Notes: a model not told the origin generated them from the letters alone. A stretch of 64,000 nucleotides of DNA from SAR86 cluster bacterium SAR86A (GCA_000252525.1 JH611157.1:1-64000), one strand, 5' to 3'. Shown: positions 29,717-40,636, numbered from the stretch's first letter. Made by a program: numbers and translations.

Positions 29717-30782
29717 TATTTATAATTGTAACAATTTTCTTTGCAATAGAAGGTGCTGTTGTCCATTTTCCTCCAAAAACACATATTAATTTTTCATTTT
29801 GATCTATATAAAAATCTCTTGATGAATTATGAAAATTTTTTTTATTTGATTTAATTAAAGGTCTTACTCCAGAGTAGTTATACAAAATATTTTCCGAAGA
29901 GATTTGTTTTGAGAAAAAAGAGTTATAACTTTGAATTAAGTAGTCTTTTTCATCTTCATCAATGATTGGGGTATCAGGACTATCCGTTCTTTTTTCTGTG
30001 GTCCCTAAAAGGGTGTTATTTTTATAAGGAAGTGCAAAAATATATCTCTTCTTGCATATTGCCTCAAACATGTATGCTCTATTAATTTTTCTATCTATGA
30101 CCAAATGACTTCCTTTAATAAGATCAATGTCTTTATCAGTTTTTAAATTATTTTTATCCAATAGAATCTTGTTCCATGGTCCTGATGCCAAAATGACGTT
30201 ATCAAAATTAAAATTATTTACTGCACCAGATAAATTAAAATCATTCACTTCATAATTTTCATAAATTTCAACGTCTAACTGACTTAATTCATCCCTCAAT
30301 TTTTCTGACAACAATTCATCATCCATAAATCCATCTATGAATGACAAGAAGTTTAAAAAATTCATTTCTTGGTTTTTCATAACATTCCTGCTTCCAAAAA
30401 TAATTTTTCCAGAGCCCAATTTTTTTTTAAAAGACAAAAATTCATAAAGTTTTATACCAATAAAATATTTTATAAATCTGATGCTAAAAATATTTTTAAA
30501 AGGTATAAATATTTCAATTGCAGATGTGTTATTTGGAAAATTTTTAAGCCACCAATGTCTATCATTAAGTCCATTTCTAACCTCTTTTATTTGAAGATTT
30601 TCTAAGTACCTTATGCCTCCATGGAGAAGTTTTGTTGTACTTGAACTTGTTTCACTTAATAACTTATTTTTATCAAATATTGTTACTTTATTTCCAGCTC
30701 TTGCCAAAAAGATTGCAGTAACAACTCCTGTTATACCACCACCAATTATTCCAATTTTTTTATTTGAAAGAATCCCAGCCAT
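29709..30782 (-). CDS. FAD-dependent glycerol-3-phosphate dehydrogenase-like protein lacking the usual GlpD C-terminal domain
   Basis: KIGIIGGGITGVVTAIFLARAGNKVTIFDK, SSTTKLLHGGIRYLEN, LLGTTEKRTD, FGGKWTT; start moved from 30791 to the internal Met (MAGILSNKK) at 30782. Confidence 0.8.
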   Translation of the reverse strand: MAGILSNKKIGIIGGGITGVVTAIFLARAGNKVTIFDKNKLLSETSSSTTKLLHGGIRYLENLQIKEVRNGLNDRHWWLKNFPNNTSAIEIFIPFKNIFSIRFIKYFIGIKLYEFLSFKKKLGSGKIIFGSRNVMKNQEMNFLNFLSFIDGFMDDELLSEKLRDELSQLDVEIYENYEVNDFNLSGAVNNFNFDNVILASGPWNKILLDKNNLKTDKDIDLIKGSHLVIDRKINRAYMFEAICKKRYIFALPYKNNTLLGTTEKRTDSPDTPIIDEDEKDYLIQSYNSFFSKQISSENILYNYSGVRPLIKSNKKNFHNSSRDFYIDQNEKLICVFGGKWTTAPSIAKKIVTIINNG

Positions 30783-31653
30783 CTTTTTCAAGCTTCACTT
30801 CATTATTTGCATTTAATAAAGTAATTTCTTTATCTGAAGTTATTTCTCCAATACAAAAATAATCATCTTTATTAAGTTGTTTTATGTTTTTGTCTGAAGT
30901 CGTGAAACACAACTCAAAATCGTCTCCATATGACAAATCATCGATACCTCGCAATTTTGGTATATCTTCATATATTATTTTTGCTCCAACTTGAGACATA
31001 CTACAAATACTAGTCAAATCTTTGATTAGTCCATCAGAAATATCGACACAAGATGATGCAAAAGAGGAGATATGTTTACTTTTCTTAAATTGAGGAGTTG
31101 GTTTTTTAAACTTTTCAAGTGAAATAGAATCATTTTTTCTTTTGAAATCTTCCAATCCTTTTTGACCATGTCCTAGTTGACCAGTTATAAAAATTTTGTC
31201 ACCTGGTTTTGCACCTGATCTGAGTAAAGGTTTATCAAATAAATAACCAAATACATTCACGCAAACACTAAGCTCCCCATATGTTATATCTCCCCCAACA
31301 AGTGAAAAATTAAATTCATTCATCGATTCTTCAACTCCTTTTGAGAATCTTTCATACCATTCAATTTTTTTTTCATCACAAGTAAGGCCAATGGTGATAA
31401 AGGATGGATATGCTCCCATTGCGGCAAGGTCACTCAATGCAATTGCAATTGAACGATATGCAATATCATTTGGTAAGAAATTTCTTGGGAAATGTGAATT
31501 AATCTTTGAAATATCAACTGAGTGAACAAGACATTTATCTTTTGTATTGATGACTGCAGCGTCATCACCAGATCCAATAATTATTGATTCGTCAGCATCT
31601 GATCTCTTAACCAGATGCTGAAATGTCTTAAGTATATCTGTTTCAGATATCAA
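30760..31653 (-). CDS. thiL: Thiamine-monophosphate kinase
   Basis: GSGDDAAVI, AIALSDLAAMGAYPSFITIGL, VGGDITYG, SSCVDISDGLIKDL. Confidence 0.94.
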   Translation of the reverse strand: MISETDILKTFQHLVKRSDADESIIIGSGDDAAVINTKDKCLVHSVDISKINSHFPRNFLPNDIAYRSIAIALSDLAAMGAYPSFITIGLTCDEKKIEWYERFSKGVEESMNEFNFSLVGGDITYGELSVCVNVFGYLFDKPLLRSGAKPGDKIFITGQLGHGQKGLEDFKRKNDSISLEKFKKPTPQFKKSKHISSFASSCVDISDGLIKDLTSICSMSQVGAKIIYEDIPKLRGIDDLSYGDDFELCFTTSDKNIKQLNKDDYFCIGEITSDKEITLLNANNEVKLEKDGWDSFK

Positions 31654-32837
31654 GAAGGATATCTTTCAAATAAGCCACTTGCTCCCATGCCGCCACCAAC
31701 ACACATTGTAACAACACCAAATTGTTTATCCATGTTGTTTAGTTGTCGCGCTATATGGCCAACTTGACGAGAACCGGTCATACCGAAAGGATGTCCAATT
31801 GATATTGAACCACCATCAAGATTTAATTTATCCATTGGTATCCCAAGTTTATCTCTGCAATAAACCACTTGGACAGCAAATGCTTCGTTAAGCTCCCAAA
31901 TATCTATGTCCTCAACAGACATATTATAATTCTTTAAAAGTTTTGGAACTGAATAGACAGGACCTATTCCCATTTCATCTGGTTCACATCCCATAGTTGT
32001 AAATCCACGGAAATAAGCTAATGGCTTTAATCCTAATTCCTTTGCTTTATCCTCAGACATAACTAAAGTTACAGAAGCACCATCAGAAAGTTGTGATGAA
32101 TTTCCAGCAGTAACCGAACCGTTTTCAGGATCAAAGACAGGTTTTAATGAAGCTAATCCCTCAAGAGTTGTCTCAGGCCTATTGCATTCATCTTTATCGA
32201 CTGTATATTCAACTTCCTTTGAATCTCCAGTCTCTTTATTTGTAAGTAACATTTTAGTTTCCATTGGAATAATTTCATCATCATAAGCACCAGACTGTTG
32301 AGCAGCAGCAGTTCTCATTTGACTTTCAAATGCATACTCATCTTGAGCTTCTCTTGAAACATCATATCTTTTAGCAACAACTTCGGCAGTCATACCCATT
32401 GGAAAATATATTCCAGGAACCTCTTCTGCTAATCTTTCGTTAACAAAATTATCCATATTCATATTCATCATCGAGATGGTTTCTGCACCTCCTGCGATTA
32501 CAGTATCGTAGCAACCAGCCATAATTTGACTTGCCGCCATCGAAATAGACTGCATTCCAGATGAGCAATATCTATTTACAGTTGTTCCACCAGTTGTCAT
32601 AGGAAGTTTGGATAATACAGCTGCATTTCTTCCAATATTATGGCCCTGAGCTCCCTCAGGATTACCGCAACCCATGATAATATCCTCAACTGCCTCTGGA
32701 GGCATATCAGGATTTCTATCTAACATTGCATCAATTATGTGTGCTAACATCTCGTCAGGTCTGGTCATGTTAAATCCACCTCTGTGTGATTTTGCTAAGC
32801 CTGTTCTGACACTATCAACTATTACTACGTTTCTCAT
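31650..32837 (-). CDS. Acetyl-CoA C-acyltransferase (thiolase)
   Basis: VNRYCSSGMQSISMAASQIMAG, NVDGG-type NLDGGSISIGHPFGMTGSRQVGHI, VVTMCVGGGMG. Confidence 0.95.
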   Translation of the reverse strand: MRNVVIVDSVRTGLAKSHRGGFNMTRPDEMLAHIIDAMLDRNPDMPPEAVEDIIMGCGNPEGAQGHNIGRNAAVLSKLPMTTGGTTVNRYCSSGMQSISMAASQIMAGCYDTVIAGGAETISMMNMNMDNFVNERLAEEVPGIYFPMGMTAEVVAKRYDVSREAQDEYAFESQMRTAAAQQSGAYDDEIIPMETKMLLTNKETGDSKEVEYTVDKDECNRPETTLEGLASLKPVFDPENGSVTAGNSSQLSDGASVTLVMSEDKAKELGLKPLAYFRGFTTMGCEPDEMGIGPVYSVPKLLKNYNMSVEDIDIWELNEAFAVQVVYCRDKLGIPMDKLNLDGGSISIGHPFGMTGSRQVGHIARQLNNMDKQFGVVTMCVGGGMGASGLFERYPS

Positions 32838-32859
32838 AAGTTCTCCAAAAAAGTCATAA

Positions 32860-33180
32860 CTATTCTAGTTCATCTTTATCTTTACTTAAAGCTTTATACC
32901 AATCAGGAATCAATTCAATATCAAATTCTTTTGCTTTCTTTAAAACATAAGGAATCGATATAGGGCTAAATGGTAATACTACTAAAATACCAAGCCCTAA
33001 ACTTCTTAAGACTTGTTTTAATTGATAATTAGCTTCCTCAATATCTTTATTACTAGCTTTTCCATCAATATAATTAACGTAAATATCAAGCATTCTCCTA
33101 TTTTCTTCAGTTTCATCAAGAAAAGAATCTTTTAGTTTAAGTAAATATTTTTGAATTTTGTCTGTATTCATTAATTGCAA
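32860..33180 (-). CDS. Small protein resembling the LETM1-like domain
   Basis: LKQVLRSLGLGILVVLPFSPISIPYVLKKAKEFDIELIPDWY resembles LETM1-type hydrophobic core; fits the gap between two genes. Confidence 0.5.
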   Translation of the reverse strand: MQLMNTDKIQKYLLKLKDSFLDETEENRRMLDIYVNYIDGKASNKDIEEANYQLKQVLRSLGLGILVVLPFSPISIPYVLKKAKEFDIELIPDWYKALSKDKDELE

Positions 33181-33203
33181 AATATTATGCTACATTTATT
33201 AAA

Positions 33204-33857
33204 ATGAAGAAATCTGAAAGAGCATTTATTATAAAAAGGATACTTGATAAAAAATATCCAAAAACACCAATTCCACTTGATCATTTTGATAATTACTCAT
33301 TGTTGATTGCAGTTCTTTTATCAGCTCAGTGTACAGATGAAAGAGTAAATCAAATCACTCCAATTCTTTTTTCAAAAGCCTCGACTCCGTTTGAAATGTC
33401 TAAGCTCACTGAAAAACAAATATATAACATAATAAAACCATGTGGTTTAGGGCCAAAAAAGTCTAAAGCTATAAAAGAATTATCTAAGATTATTATCGAT
33501 AAGCATAATGGACAAATACCGAATAATTTTTCTGATTTGGAAAAACTACCCGGAGTTGGTCACAAAACAGCTTCAGTTGTAATGAGCCAAGGCTTTGGTG
33601 TACCTGCATTTGCAGTTGATACACATATTCATAGATTGGCACAAAGATGGGGTCTTACCAATGGAAAAAGTGTAAAAAAAACTGAAGAAGATTTAAAAAA
33701 GATATTTCCAAAATCTTCTTGGAATAAGTTACATCTTCAAATAATTTTTTGGGGTAGAGAATACTGTCAGGCAAGAGAGTGTTATGGAAAGGAATGCGAT
33801 ATATGTAAAACATGTTATCCTAATAGAGTTAAACCTTTTATCCACAAAAAACCTTAG
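33204..33857 (+). CDS. nth: Endonuclease III
   Basis: LLSAQCTDERVNQ, LPGVGHKTASVVM, VDTHIHRLAQRWGL, C-terminal CYGKECDICKTCYP Fe-S cluster. Confidence 0.96.
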   Translation: MKKSERAFIIKRILDKKYPKTPIPLDHFDNYSLLIAVLLSAQCTDERVNQITPILFSKASTPFEMSKLTEKQIYNIIKPCGLGPKKSKAIKELSKIIIDKHNGQIPNNFSDLEKLPGVGHKTASVVMSQGFGVPAFAVDTHIHRLAQRWGLTNGKSVKKTEEDLKKIFPKSSWNKLHLQIIFWGREYCQARECYGKECDICKTCYPNRVKPFIHKKP

Positions 33858-33893
33858 TTAGGATAAAATTACAATCCAATAAAACTTAAATTT

Positions 33894-35174
33894 ATGAAAT
33901 CATCTAAAAGCGATAATATATTTTCTAATATTTCTTCTATCAAAGAATACGATAGAGATTTGTGGACATCTTTTGAAAATGAGGCACAAAGACAAGAAGA
34001 CCATATTGAGTTAATTGCATCAGAAAATTACGCTTCAAAAAGAATACTTGAAGCTCAGGGTTCATTATTAACAAATAAGTATGCTGAAGGCTACCCTTCA
34101 AAAAGATATTATGGAGGATGTGAATTTGTTGATGTTGCAGAAAATCTTGCAATAGAGAGAGCTAAACAACTATTTGATGCAGATTATGCAAATGTTCAAC
34201 CACATTCTGGATCTTCTGCAAATGCAGCTGCATTTTTAGCTCTTTTAGAACCAAATGACACTATCTTGGGCATGAGTCTCGATCACGGAGGTCATCTTAC
34301 ACATGGTTCTAAAGTGAATTTTTCTGGACGAAATTACAAAAGCATTCAGTACGGCCTGCATCCTGAAACTAATGATATAAATTATGATGAAGTGCTTTCT
34401 TTGGCAAAAGAGCATAAACCAAAACTTATTATCGCTGGTTTTTCAGCATTTTCAGGCATCGTAGATTGGAAAAAATTTAGGGAAATAGCTGATGAAGTTG
34501 GCGCATATTTTCTTGTAGATATGGCTCATGTATCTGGTTTGGTTGCAGCAAAACTTTATCCGTCACCAGTTCCATATGCAGACGTTGTAACATCAACCAC
34601 TCATAAAACTCTTAGAGGACCAAGATCTGGAATAATTCTTGCAAAAGAGAATGAAGAAATCGAAAAAAAACTTAATTCAGCAGTCTTTCCTGGTTCTCAA
34701 GGAGGTCCATTGATGCATGTAATAGCAGCAAAGGCCCTTTGTTTTAAAGAAGCTTTGGAACCAGATTTTAAAAATTATATTCAAGACGTCATGGATAACG
34801 CAAAATTAATGGCAACAACAATTATGTCTAGAGATATTAATGTTGTTTCCAATGGAACAGAAAATCATATTGTTCTTGTAGATTTAAGGAGTAAAAACAT
34901 CACTGGAAAAGATCTTGAAAAGGTTCTTGGATCTGTAAACATCACTGTTAATAAAAATTCAGTTCCAAATGATACTGCTTCTCCTTTTATCACTTCAGGA
35001 ATAAGAATTGGAACACCAGCAATAACAACAAGAGGGTTTGGTAAAAAGGAAGTTGTTCAAGTAGCAAATTGGATTGCAGATATCATTGAAAATATCGATG
35101 ATGAGTTAGTTCACGAGAAAGTTAAAAATGAGGTAAGTTCTTTAACGTCAGAATACCCAGTATACAGGTTATAA
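33894..35174 (+). CDS. glyA: Serine hydroxymethyltransferase
   Basis: [52 protein letters not shown]. Confidence 0.97.
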   Translation: MKSSKSDNIFSNISSIKEYDRDLWTSFENEAQRQEDHIELIASENYASKRILEAQGSLLTNKYAEGYPSKRYYGGCEFVDVAENLAIERAKQLFDADYANVQPHSGSSANAAAFLALLEPNDTILGMSLDHGGHLTHGSKVNFSGRNYKSIQYGLHPETNDINYDEVLSLAKEHKPKLIIAGFSAFSGIVDWKKFREIADEVGAYFLVDMAHVSGLVAAKLYPSPVPYADVVTSTTHKTLRGPRSGIILAKENEEIEKKLNSAVFPGSQGGPLMHVIAAKALCFKEALEPDFKNYIQDVMDNAKLMATTIMSRDINVVSNGTENHIVLVDLRSKNITGKDLEKVLGSVNITVNKNSVPNDTASPFITSGIRIGTPAITTRGFGKKEVVQVANWIADIIENIDDELVHEKVKNEVSSLTSEYPVYRL

Positions 35175-35654
35175 ATGTATTGCCCTTTCTGCCAAGCTGA
35201 AGATACAAAAGTCATTGACTCAAGATTGGTTGCAGATGGTTCTCAAATAAGAAGAAGAAGAGAGTGTGAAGTATGTCACTCTAGATTTACAACATTTGAA
35301 ACTATTGATTTAGCTCTTCCTAGAGTTATAAAGAGCAATGGTGAAAGACAGCCCTTCAATGGATCTAAACTAAAAGCTGGAATGCTAAGAGCGCTTGAAA
35401 AAAGACCACTCTCGACGGAAGAAATAGATACTATTTTTGGAAAAATACTAAAAGAAATTAGAACAAAAGGTGTTCGAGAGATTAAATCAATTGAAATAGG
35501 CAAAATTATGATGAATGCCTTAAAAGAAGTTGATACTGTGGCATATGTGAGATTTGCATCTGTTTATAGAGATTTTCAAGATATTGCAGATTTTTCAGAG
35601 GAAATAAACTCCCTTAATAAAGAAAAACCTTCTAACAAAAAATCTAAGAAATGA
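35175..35654 (+). CDS. nrdR: Transcriptional repressor NrdR
   Basis: MYCPFCQAEDTKVIDSRLVADGSQIRRRRECEVCHSRFTTFE zinc ribbon and ATP-cone. Confidence 0.97.
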   Translation: MYCPFCQAEDTKVIDSRLVADGSQIRRRRECEVCHSRFTTFETIDLALPRVIKSNGERQPFNGSKLKAGMLRALEKRPLSTEEIDTIFGKILKEIRTKGVREIKSIEIGKIMMNALKEVDTVAYVRFASVYRDFQDIADFSEEINSLNKEKPSNKKSKK

Positions 35655-36670
35655 ATTATGAGAAATTAATGCTTCGAGCTATATCGAATGCTAATTTTTA
35701 TAAATTTACTGCAAAACCTAATCCAGTCGTTGGGGCAATCTTAGTCAAAGGTGAAGAGATCATATCAGAAGGTTATCACGAAAAATTTGGCCAAAATCAT
35801 GCTGAGATAAATGCGATTAATTTAGCAAAGAAAAAAATAAATAAAAATTTTAATGATTTTTCAGAGCTTGTTTTAATTTGTACACTCGAGCCTTGCAGCC
35901 ATATTGGAAAAACAGGCTCATGTGCTCATGCAATAGTAGATTCAGGTATAAAAAAAGTTATTATTGGTTCGATAGATCCTAATCCTCTAGTCTCAGGCAA
36001 GGGAGTTGAGATACTCGAAGATGCAGGAATTAAAGTTGAAAAAAATCTTTGTGCTGAATTAGTAAGAAAACAAAATAAGTATTTTTTCTTTAAACAAACT
36101 TTCAACAGACCCTATTTAACAGTGAAAATTGCTTCATCGTCTGATGGAAAATCTCATTACAAAGATAGCGAAAGAACATATATCACTTCAGATGCATCGA
36201 GAAATGATGTTCAAATTTTAAGAGCAGAGCATGATGGTATTCTTACAGGTGGAAATACTCTTCGAAATGATAATCCACACATGAATGCCAGAGTTGATTT
36301 CGATACTAATCAACCTCAAAAAATCTTGTTATCAAATCAAGATATAAATGAAGATGAGTATAAGTTTTTTAAGAATAACAGTGCGGACATCCACTCAAAT
36401 CTAAGTTTAGATGAAGTGATAGAATTTTATAAAAATTCAGATTTATGCTCTATTCTGATTGAGGCAGGACCAGATTTAGTAAATGCTTTTTTAAAAACAG
36501 GTAAAGTTGATGAAATTGTGATTTATACGTCTAACAAAGTACTTGGAGATGAAGGAGTTGACTGGTTTAAAGAAAAAAATGCTATTGAAAATTATGGATT
36601 TAAATTAGAATCCTCCTATAAAATTGGCGGCGATGTAAAAGAAACATTTATAAAAAATGAAAAAAAGTAG
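35651..36670 (+). CDS. ribD: Bifunctional diaminohydroxyphosphoribosylaminopyrimidine deaminase / reductase
   Basis: [20 protein letters not shown] deaminase motif, [18 protein letters not shown]. Confidence 0.95.
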   Translation: MNYEKLMLRAISNANFYKFTAKPNPVVGAILVKGEEIISEGYHEKFGQNHAEINAINLAKKKINKNFNDFSELVLICTLEPCSHIGKTGSCAHAIVDSGIKKVIIGSIDPNPLVSGKGVEILEDAGIKVEKNLCAELVRKQNKYFFFKQTFNRPYLTVKIASSSDGKSHYKDSERTYITSDASRNDVQILRAEHDGILTGGNTLRNDNPHMNARVDFDTNQPQKILLSNQDINEDEYKFFKNNSADIHSNLSLDEVIEFYKNSDLCSILIEAGPDLVNAFLKTGKVDEIVIYTSNKVLGDEGVDWFKEKNAIENYGFKLESSYKIGGDVKETFIKNEKK

Positions 36671-37736
36671 TATTACAGAAATTATTGATGACATCAGAGA
36701 TGGCAAAATGGTAATCATTCTTGATGATGAGTCTAGAGAGAATGAAGGAGATCTCGTATGCGCTGCTGAAGCAGTGACACCTGAGATAATTAATTTTATG
36801 GCATCAAAAGGTAAAGGACTGATTTGTTTGCCAATGAGTAAAAGACTTTGCGATAAATTCGACCTTCAAATGATGACAAACAAAAATAGAGCTGCTAACA
36901 AGACAGCTTTTACAGTATCTATAGAAGCAGCAGAAGGTATCACAACAGGTATTTCAGCAGCTGACAGAGCACACACAATCAAAACTGCAGTTAGAAAAGA
37001 TTCAAAGGCATCTGATATTGTTCAACCAGGTCATATTTTCCCATTGAAAGCAATGAAAGGTGGAGTATTGAGCAGAGCTGGTCATACTGAAGCAGCATGT
37101 GATCTCGCAAAATTAGCAGGATTTCAATCAGCAGGAGTTATATGTGAAATCATGAATGATGATGGAACAATGGCAAGAAGAGATGACTTATTAAAATTTG
37201 GTAATGAAAATAGTATTAAAGTCGGAACAATTGCTGATCTTATCGATTATAGGTTATCAATGGATGCAACAATTGAGTCTGTTCTAGATAAAGACATTGA
37301 AAATGAATTTGGAAAATTTAAATTAAATGTTTGGAGAGATAAAATATATGATGAGTATCACTTCTCTCTTTCAATGGGCAATATTAATGAAGTTGAATCT
37401 CCACTTGTAAGAGTTCAAACACAAAGCATTCTACAAGACTTGTTGGGCATTGATGAATTAGGTAAAAATTGGTCAATAAGGAATTCATTAAAAAAAATAT
37501 CTGAGGAAGGCACTGGTCTTTTTGTATTAATTAACCACAGAGATGCAAAAAGTTACTGGCTAAATAAATTAGAAGAGAAACAAATAGAGCCAAAAAGTAA
37601 TAGGAGAGTAATTGGTGTCGGGTCACAAATATTGAGAGCATTAAATTTAAAAAAAATAACCGTTTTAGGAACACCAACAAAATATAATGCTGTATCTGGT
37701 TTCGATATAGAAATAACTGGTTTTAAAAATGAATAA
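36657..37736 (+). CDS. ribB: 3,4-dihydroxy-2-butanone-4-phosphate synthase with a RibA-like C-terminal domain lacking recognisable Zn-binding cysteines
   Basis: [52 protein letters not shown]; degenerate C-terminal half. Confidence 0.92.
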   Translation: MKKSSITEIIDDIRDGKMVIILDDESRENEGDLVCAAEAVTPEIINFMASKGKGLICLPMSKRLCDKFDLQMMTNKNRAANKTAFTVSIEAAEGITTGISAADRAHTIKTAVRKDSKASDIVQPGHIFPLKAMKGGVLSRAGHTEAACDLAKLAGFQSAGVICEIMNDDGTMARRDDLLKFGNENSIKVGTIADLIDYRLSMDATIESVLDKDIENEFGKFKLNVWRDKIYDEYHFSLSMGNINEVESPLVRVQTQSILQDLLGIDELGKNWSIRNSLKKISEEGTGLFVLINHRDAKSYWLNKLEEKQIEPKSNRRVIGVGSQILRALNLKKITVLGTPTKYNAVSGFDIEITGFKNE

Positions 37737-38133
37737 AATCTTAATTGTTCATACTTCCTGGTATGAAGAAGAAATAACAAAAATGATTGATATCTCTGTT
37801 GAAATACTAGAGCAAAAATTTACATGTGTGAAAGCTAAGGCTCCTGGAGCTATTGAACTTGCTGCATTGGCTAAAAGCAAGATGCACAAGGAGAATTATG
37901 TTGGAGTTATCTGTCATGGGATTGTTATAAGAGGTGAAACCTCTCATTACGATCTGGTTACAAATGAAACTTTTAGATCCATAGGATCTTTATCTGAAAA
38001 TTTTTTTGATATAGCAGTAATAAATAATGTCTTATGTGTTGAAAATACGACTCAGCTATTAGAAAGACTAGAAAAAAATACAAGAAACAACACTAATGCA
38101 TTAATAAGTTTAATCAATGAAAAATCTTGCTAA
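37729..38133 (+). CDS. ribH: 6,7-dimethyl-8-ribityllumazine synthase (divergent, 134 aa)
   Basis: APGAIELAALAK, GVICHGIVIRGETSHYDLVTNE; between ribB and nusB. Confidence 0.88.
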   Translation: MNKILIVHTSWYEEEITKMIDISVEILEQKFTCVKAKAPGAIELAALAKSKMHKENYVGVICHGIVIRGETSHYDLVTNETFRSIGSLSENFFDIAVINNVLCVENTTQLLERLEKNTRNNTNALISLINEKSC

Positions 38134-38530
38134 TTTTAAAACTGCTGTAAGATCTCGAGAGTATTTAATCCAAGCAATTTTTCAGATGCTTTTTGATAAT
38201 CAAGTTGCTAGCAAAATTATTGTTCAATTCAAAGAGGAGCATAAATCAAAAAAAGTTGATTTTGAACTTTTTTCAAATTCTTTGCTTTCGATAGAGGAAA
38301 ATATTAAAAACATTGAATCTATTATTTCTAAATTAGATATAAAAGACTCGAGTATTGAATTAATAGATAAATCTATCTTATGTTTCGCAATAAATGAAAT
38401 GCTTTTTGGTGAATTAGATAAACCAGTGGTTATTGATGAGGCTCTAAGGTTGTCAAAAAAATTCTCTAGTCCAGATTCTTATAAGTTTATAAATGTAAGT
38501 TTAGATAAATTTCTAAAATCAATAATCTAA
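38117..38530 (+). CDS. nusB: Transcription antitermination factor NusB
   Basis: SREYLIQAIFQMLFD, VVIDEALRLSKKFSSPDSYKFINVSLDK; follows ribH. Confidence 0.9.
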   Translation: MKNLANFKTAVRSREYLIQAIFQMLFDNQVASKIIVQFKEEHKSKKVDFELFSNSLLSIEENIKNIESIISKLDIKDSSIELIDKSILCFAINEMLFGELDKPVVIDEALRLSKKFSSPDSYKFINVSLDKFLKSII

Positions 38531-38531
38531 T

Positions 38532-39749
38532 CTATCTACTAATTGTCTGATCTCTTGATGGACCAGTTGATATTATAGATGCTTTACATTCTGTGAAATT
38601 TTCAATGAACTCAATATATTCCTTTGCCTCATTTGGCAAATCAATATAGTTCGTAATTCCCTCGGTTGAACTTAACCAACCATCAAATGTTTTATATATT
38701 GGCTGACTATCGGAGTAGTCGATACACACATTTATCTCTTTTAATTCATCCATTACATCAAGTTTAGTAATACATAAATCAGTAACTGAATTTGTGAATA
38801 CAGCTTTTTTAAGCGCAACAAGATCTAGCCATCCACATCGCCTAGCCCTTCCAGTTGTTGCGCCAAATTCATTTCCTTTTTTTGCAATATGAGTTCCATT
38901 TTCATCAAAAAGCTCTGTTATAAAAGGCCCCTCTCCAACTCTTGTTGTATATGCTTTTGTTATACCTATTATTCTATCTATAAACTTTGGTCCAATACCT
39001 AAGCCAGTTGATACGCCACCAGCTGTGGTATTTGAAGACGTGACATATGGATATGTTCCATGATCAATATCAAGAAGTGTTCCCTGAGCGCCCTCAAAGA
39101 GAATAGATTTTTTTTCTTTTATGAATTCATACATAAGATTTTGAGAGTCAACACAATAGTCTTCATAAAGACTTTTGAATTTATATACCTCTTCAAAAAC
39201 ATCATCAGGTTTGTATGGATCGGTTTTATAGAGATCAACTAATAATCTATTATGAAAATTTACAAGAGAATCTATTTTATCCCTCAATAATTTTTCATCG
39301 CCTAAATCTCCAAATCTAATTGCTCTTCTACCAACTTTATCTTCATATGCAGGCCCAATACCTCTGCCAGTAGTTCCAATAGACTCCTTTTTGTCCCTAA
39401 CTTTATCTATTGCGATATGAGTCGGTAATATTAATGAACAAGCTGAACTTACGAAAAACCTTTTATTAAAACTAATGCCTTTATTTTTTAATTTATTAAT
39501 TTCATCATTAAGTGCATCCAATGCCAGCACGACGCCATTACCAATAAGACAATTAGCATTATCATGAAGAATTCCTGATGGAATTAAATGTAAAACAGTT
39601 TGTTCACCATCAACTTTAATAGTATGGCCTGCATTGTGACCGCCTTGGAAACGACAAACTACATCAAAAGATTCACTGAGATTATCGACAATTTTACCTT
39701 TACCCTCATCACCCCATTGAAGACCAAGGATGAGAGTATTATTAGACAC
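38532..39749 (-). CDS. purA: Adenylosuccinate synthetase
   Basis: LGLQWGDEGKGKIVD, GGHNAGHTI, GTTGRGIGPAYEDKVGRRAIR, FEGAQGTLLDIDHGTYPYVTSS. Confidence 0.97.
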   Translation of the reverse strand: MSNNTLILGLQWGDEGKGKIVDNLSESFDVVCRFQGGHNAGHTIKVDGEQTVLHLIPSGILHDNANCLIGNGVVLALDALNDEINKLKNKGISFNKRFFVSSACSLILPTHIAIDKVRDKKESIGTTGRGIGPAYEDKVGRRAIRFGDLGDEKLLRDKIDSLVNFHNRLLVDLYKTDPYKPDDVFEEVYKFKSLYEDYCVDSQNLMYEFIKEKKSILFEGAQGTLLDIDHGTYPYVTSSNTTAGGVSTGLGIGPKFIDRIIGITKAYTTRVGEGPFITELFDENGTHIAKKGNEFGATTGRARRCGWLDLVALKKAVFTNSVTDLCITKLDVMDELKEINVCIDYSDSQPIYKTFDGWLSSTEGITNYIDLPNEAKEYIEFIENFTECKASIISTGPSRDQTISR

Positions 39750-39757
39750 AAAGTGAC

Positions 39758-40636
39758 CTATTTTTCGTCTTTTTTATCGTTAAGATATTTAAAAAATTCT
39801 GAATCTGAATCAATTAACATTACATCAGACTTATTTTCAAATGTTTCAACATAAGCCTTCATGCTTCTAGTAAATTCGTAAAACTCAGGATCTTGTGAAA
39901 ACGATTGTGCATATATTCCTGCAGCTTCTGCATCACCTTGACCTCTTAATTGTTCTGCGAGTTTATAAGCCTCGGCTAAAATAACAACTTTTTCCTTGTC
40001 AGCTTCAGCAGTTATTTCTCTGGCTATTTCTTTTCCCTCTGATCTTAATTCCTCAGCCAAACGTTGTCTTTCAGTTCTCATTCTTTCATAAACTGAATTA
40101 CTTAGATTTGATGGTAGATCAATTCTTTTTACACGGAAATCTATTATCTCGACACCTAAATCAACAACTGAATCATTAAGTGAACTAAGCATAATACTCA
40201 TTAATTCATCTCTTTCGCCTGAAACAACTTCTTTAACAGTTCTTTTACCAAAGTTATTTTTAAGGACGAACTCAGATCTTTGTCCAAGCAAACTATTTAA
40301 ACTATTAAAACTTCCGTTATTGGCTTTATAAAAGGTGAGTACATCAACAATTCTATATTTGATAAAAGAGTCAACTAATAAGTATTTACTTTCAACAGTT
40401 AAGATTCTATCTGGTTCCTCATCAAGTGTTTGGATCCTTGAATCATATTTTTTAACTGTTTGAATGATTGGAAGCTTAAAATGAAAACCAACTGGTATAT
40501 CAGGTCTTACCGCTTCACCAAATTGAAATACGATTGCTTTTTCTTTTTCATTTACGATAAATATACTATTAATTAGTAAACCAAATAATAAAGCACCAAA
40601 TAAAATTGAGTATGTATTTTTATTCATCATCATCAC
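39758..40636 (-). CDS. hflC: FtsH protease modulator HflC
   Basis: SPFH/prohibitin family: FIVNEKEKAIVFQFGEAVRPDIPVGFHFKLPI, GQGDAEAAGIYAQSFSQDPEFYEFTRSMKAY. Confidence 0.94.
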   Translation of the reverse strand: MMMMNKNTYSILFGALLFGLLINSIFIVNEKEKAIVFQFGEAVRPDIPVGFHFKLPIIQTVKKYDSRIQTLDEEPDRILTVESKYLLVDSFIKYRIVDVLTFYKANNGSFNSLNSLLGQRSEFVLKNNFGKRTVKEVVSGERDELMSIMLSSLNDSVVDLGVEIIDFRVKRIDLPSNLSNSVYERMRTERQRLAEELRSEGKEIAREITAEADKEKVVILAEAYKLAEQLRGQGDAEAAGIYAQSFSQDPEFYEFTRSMKAYVETFENKSDVMLIDSDSEFFKYLNDKKDEK

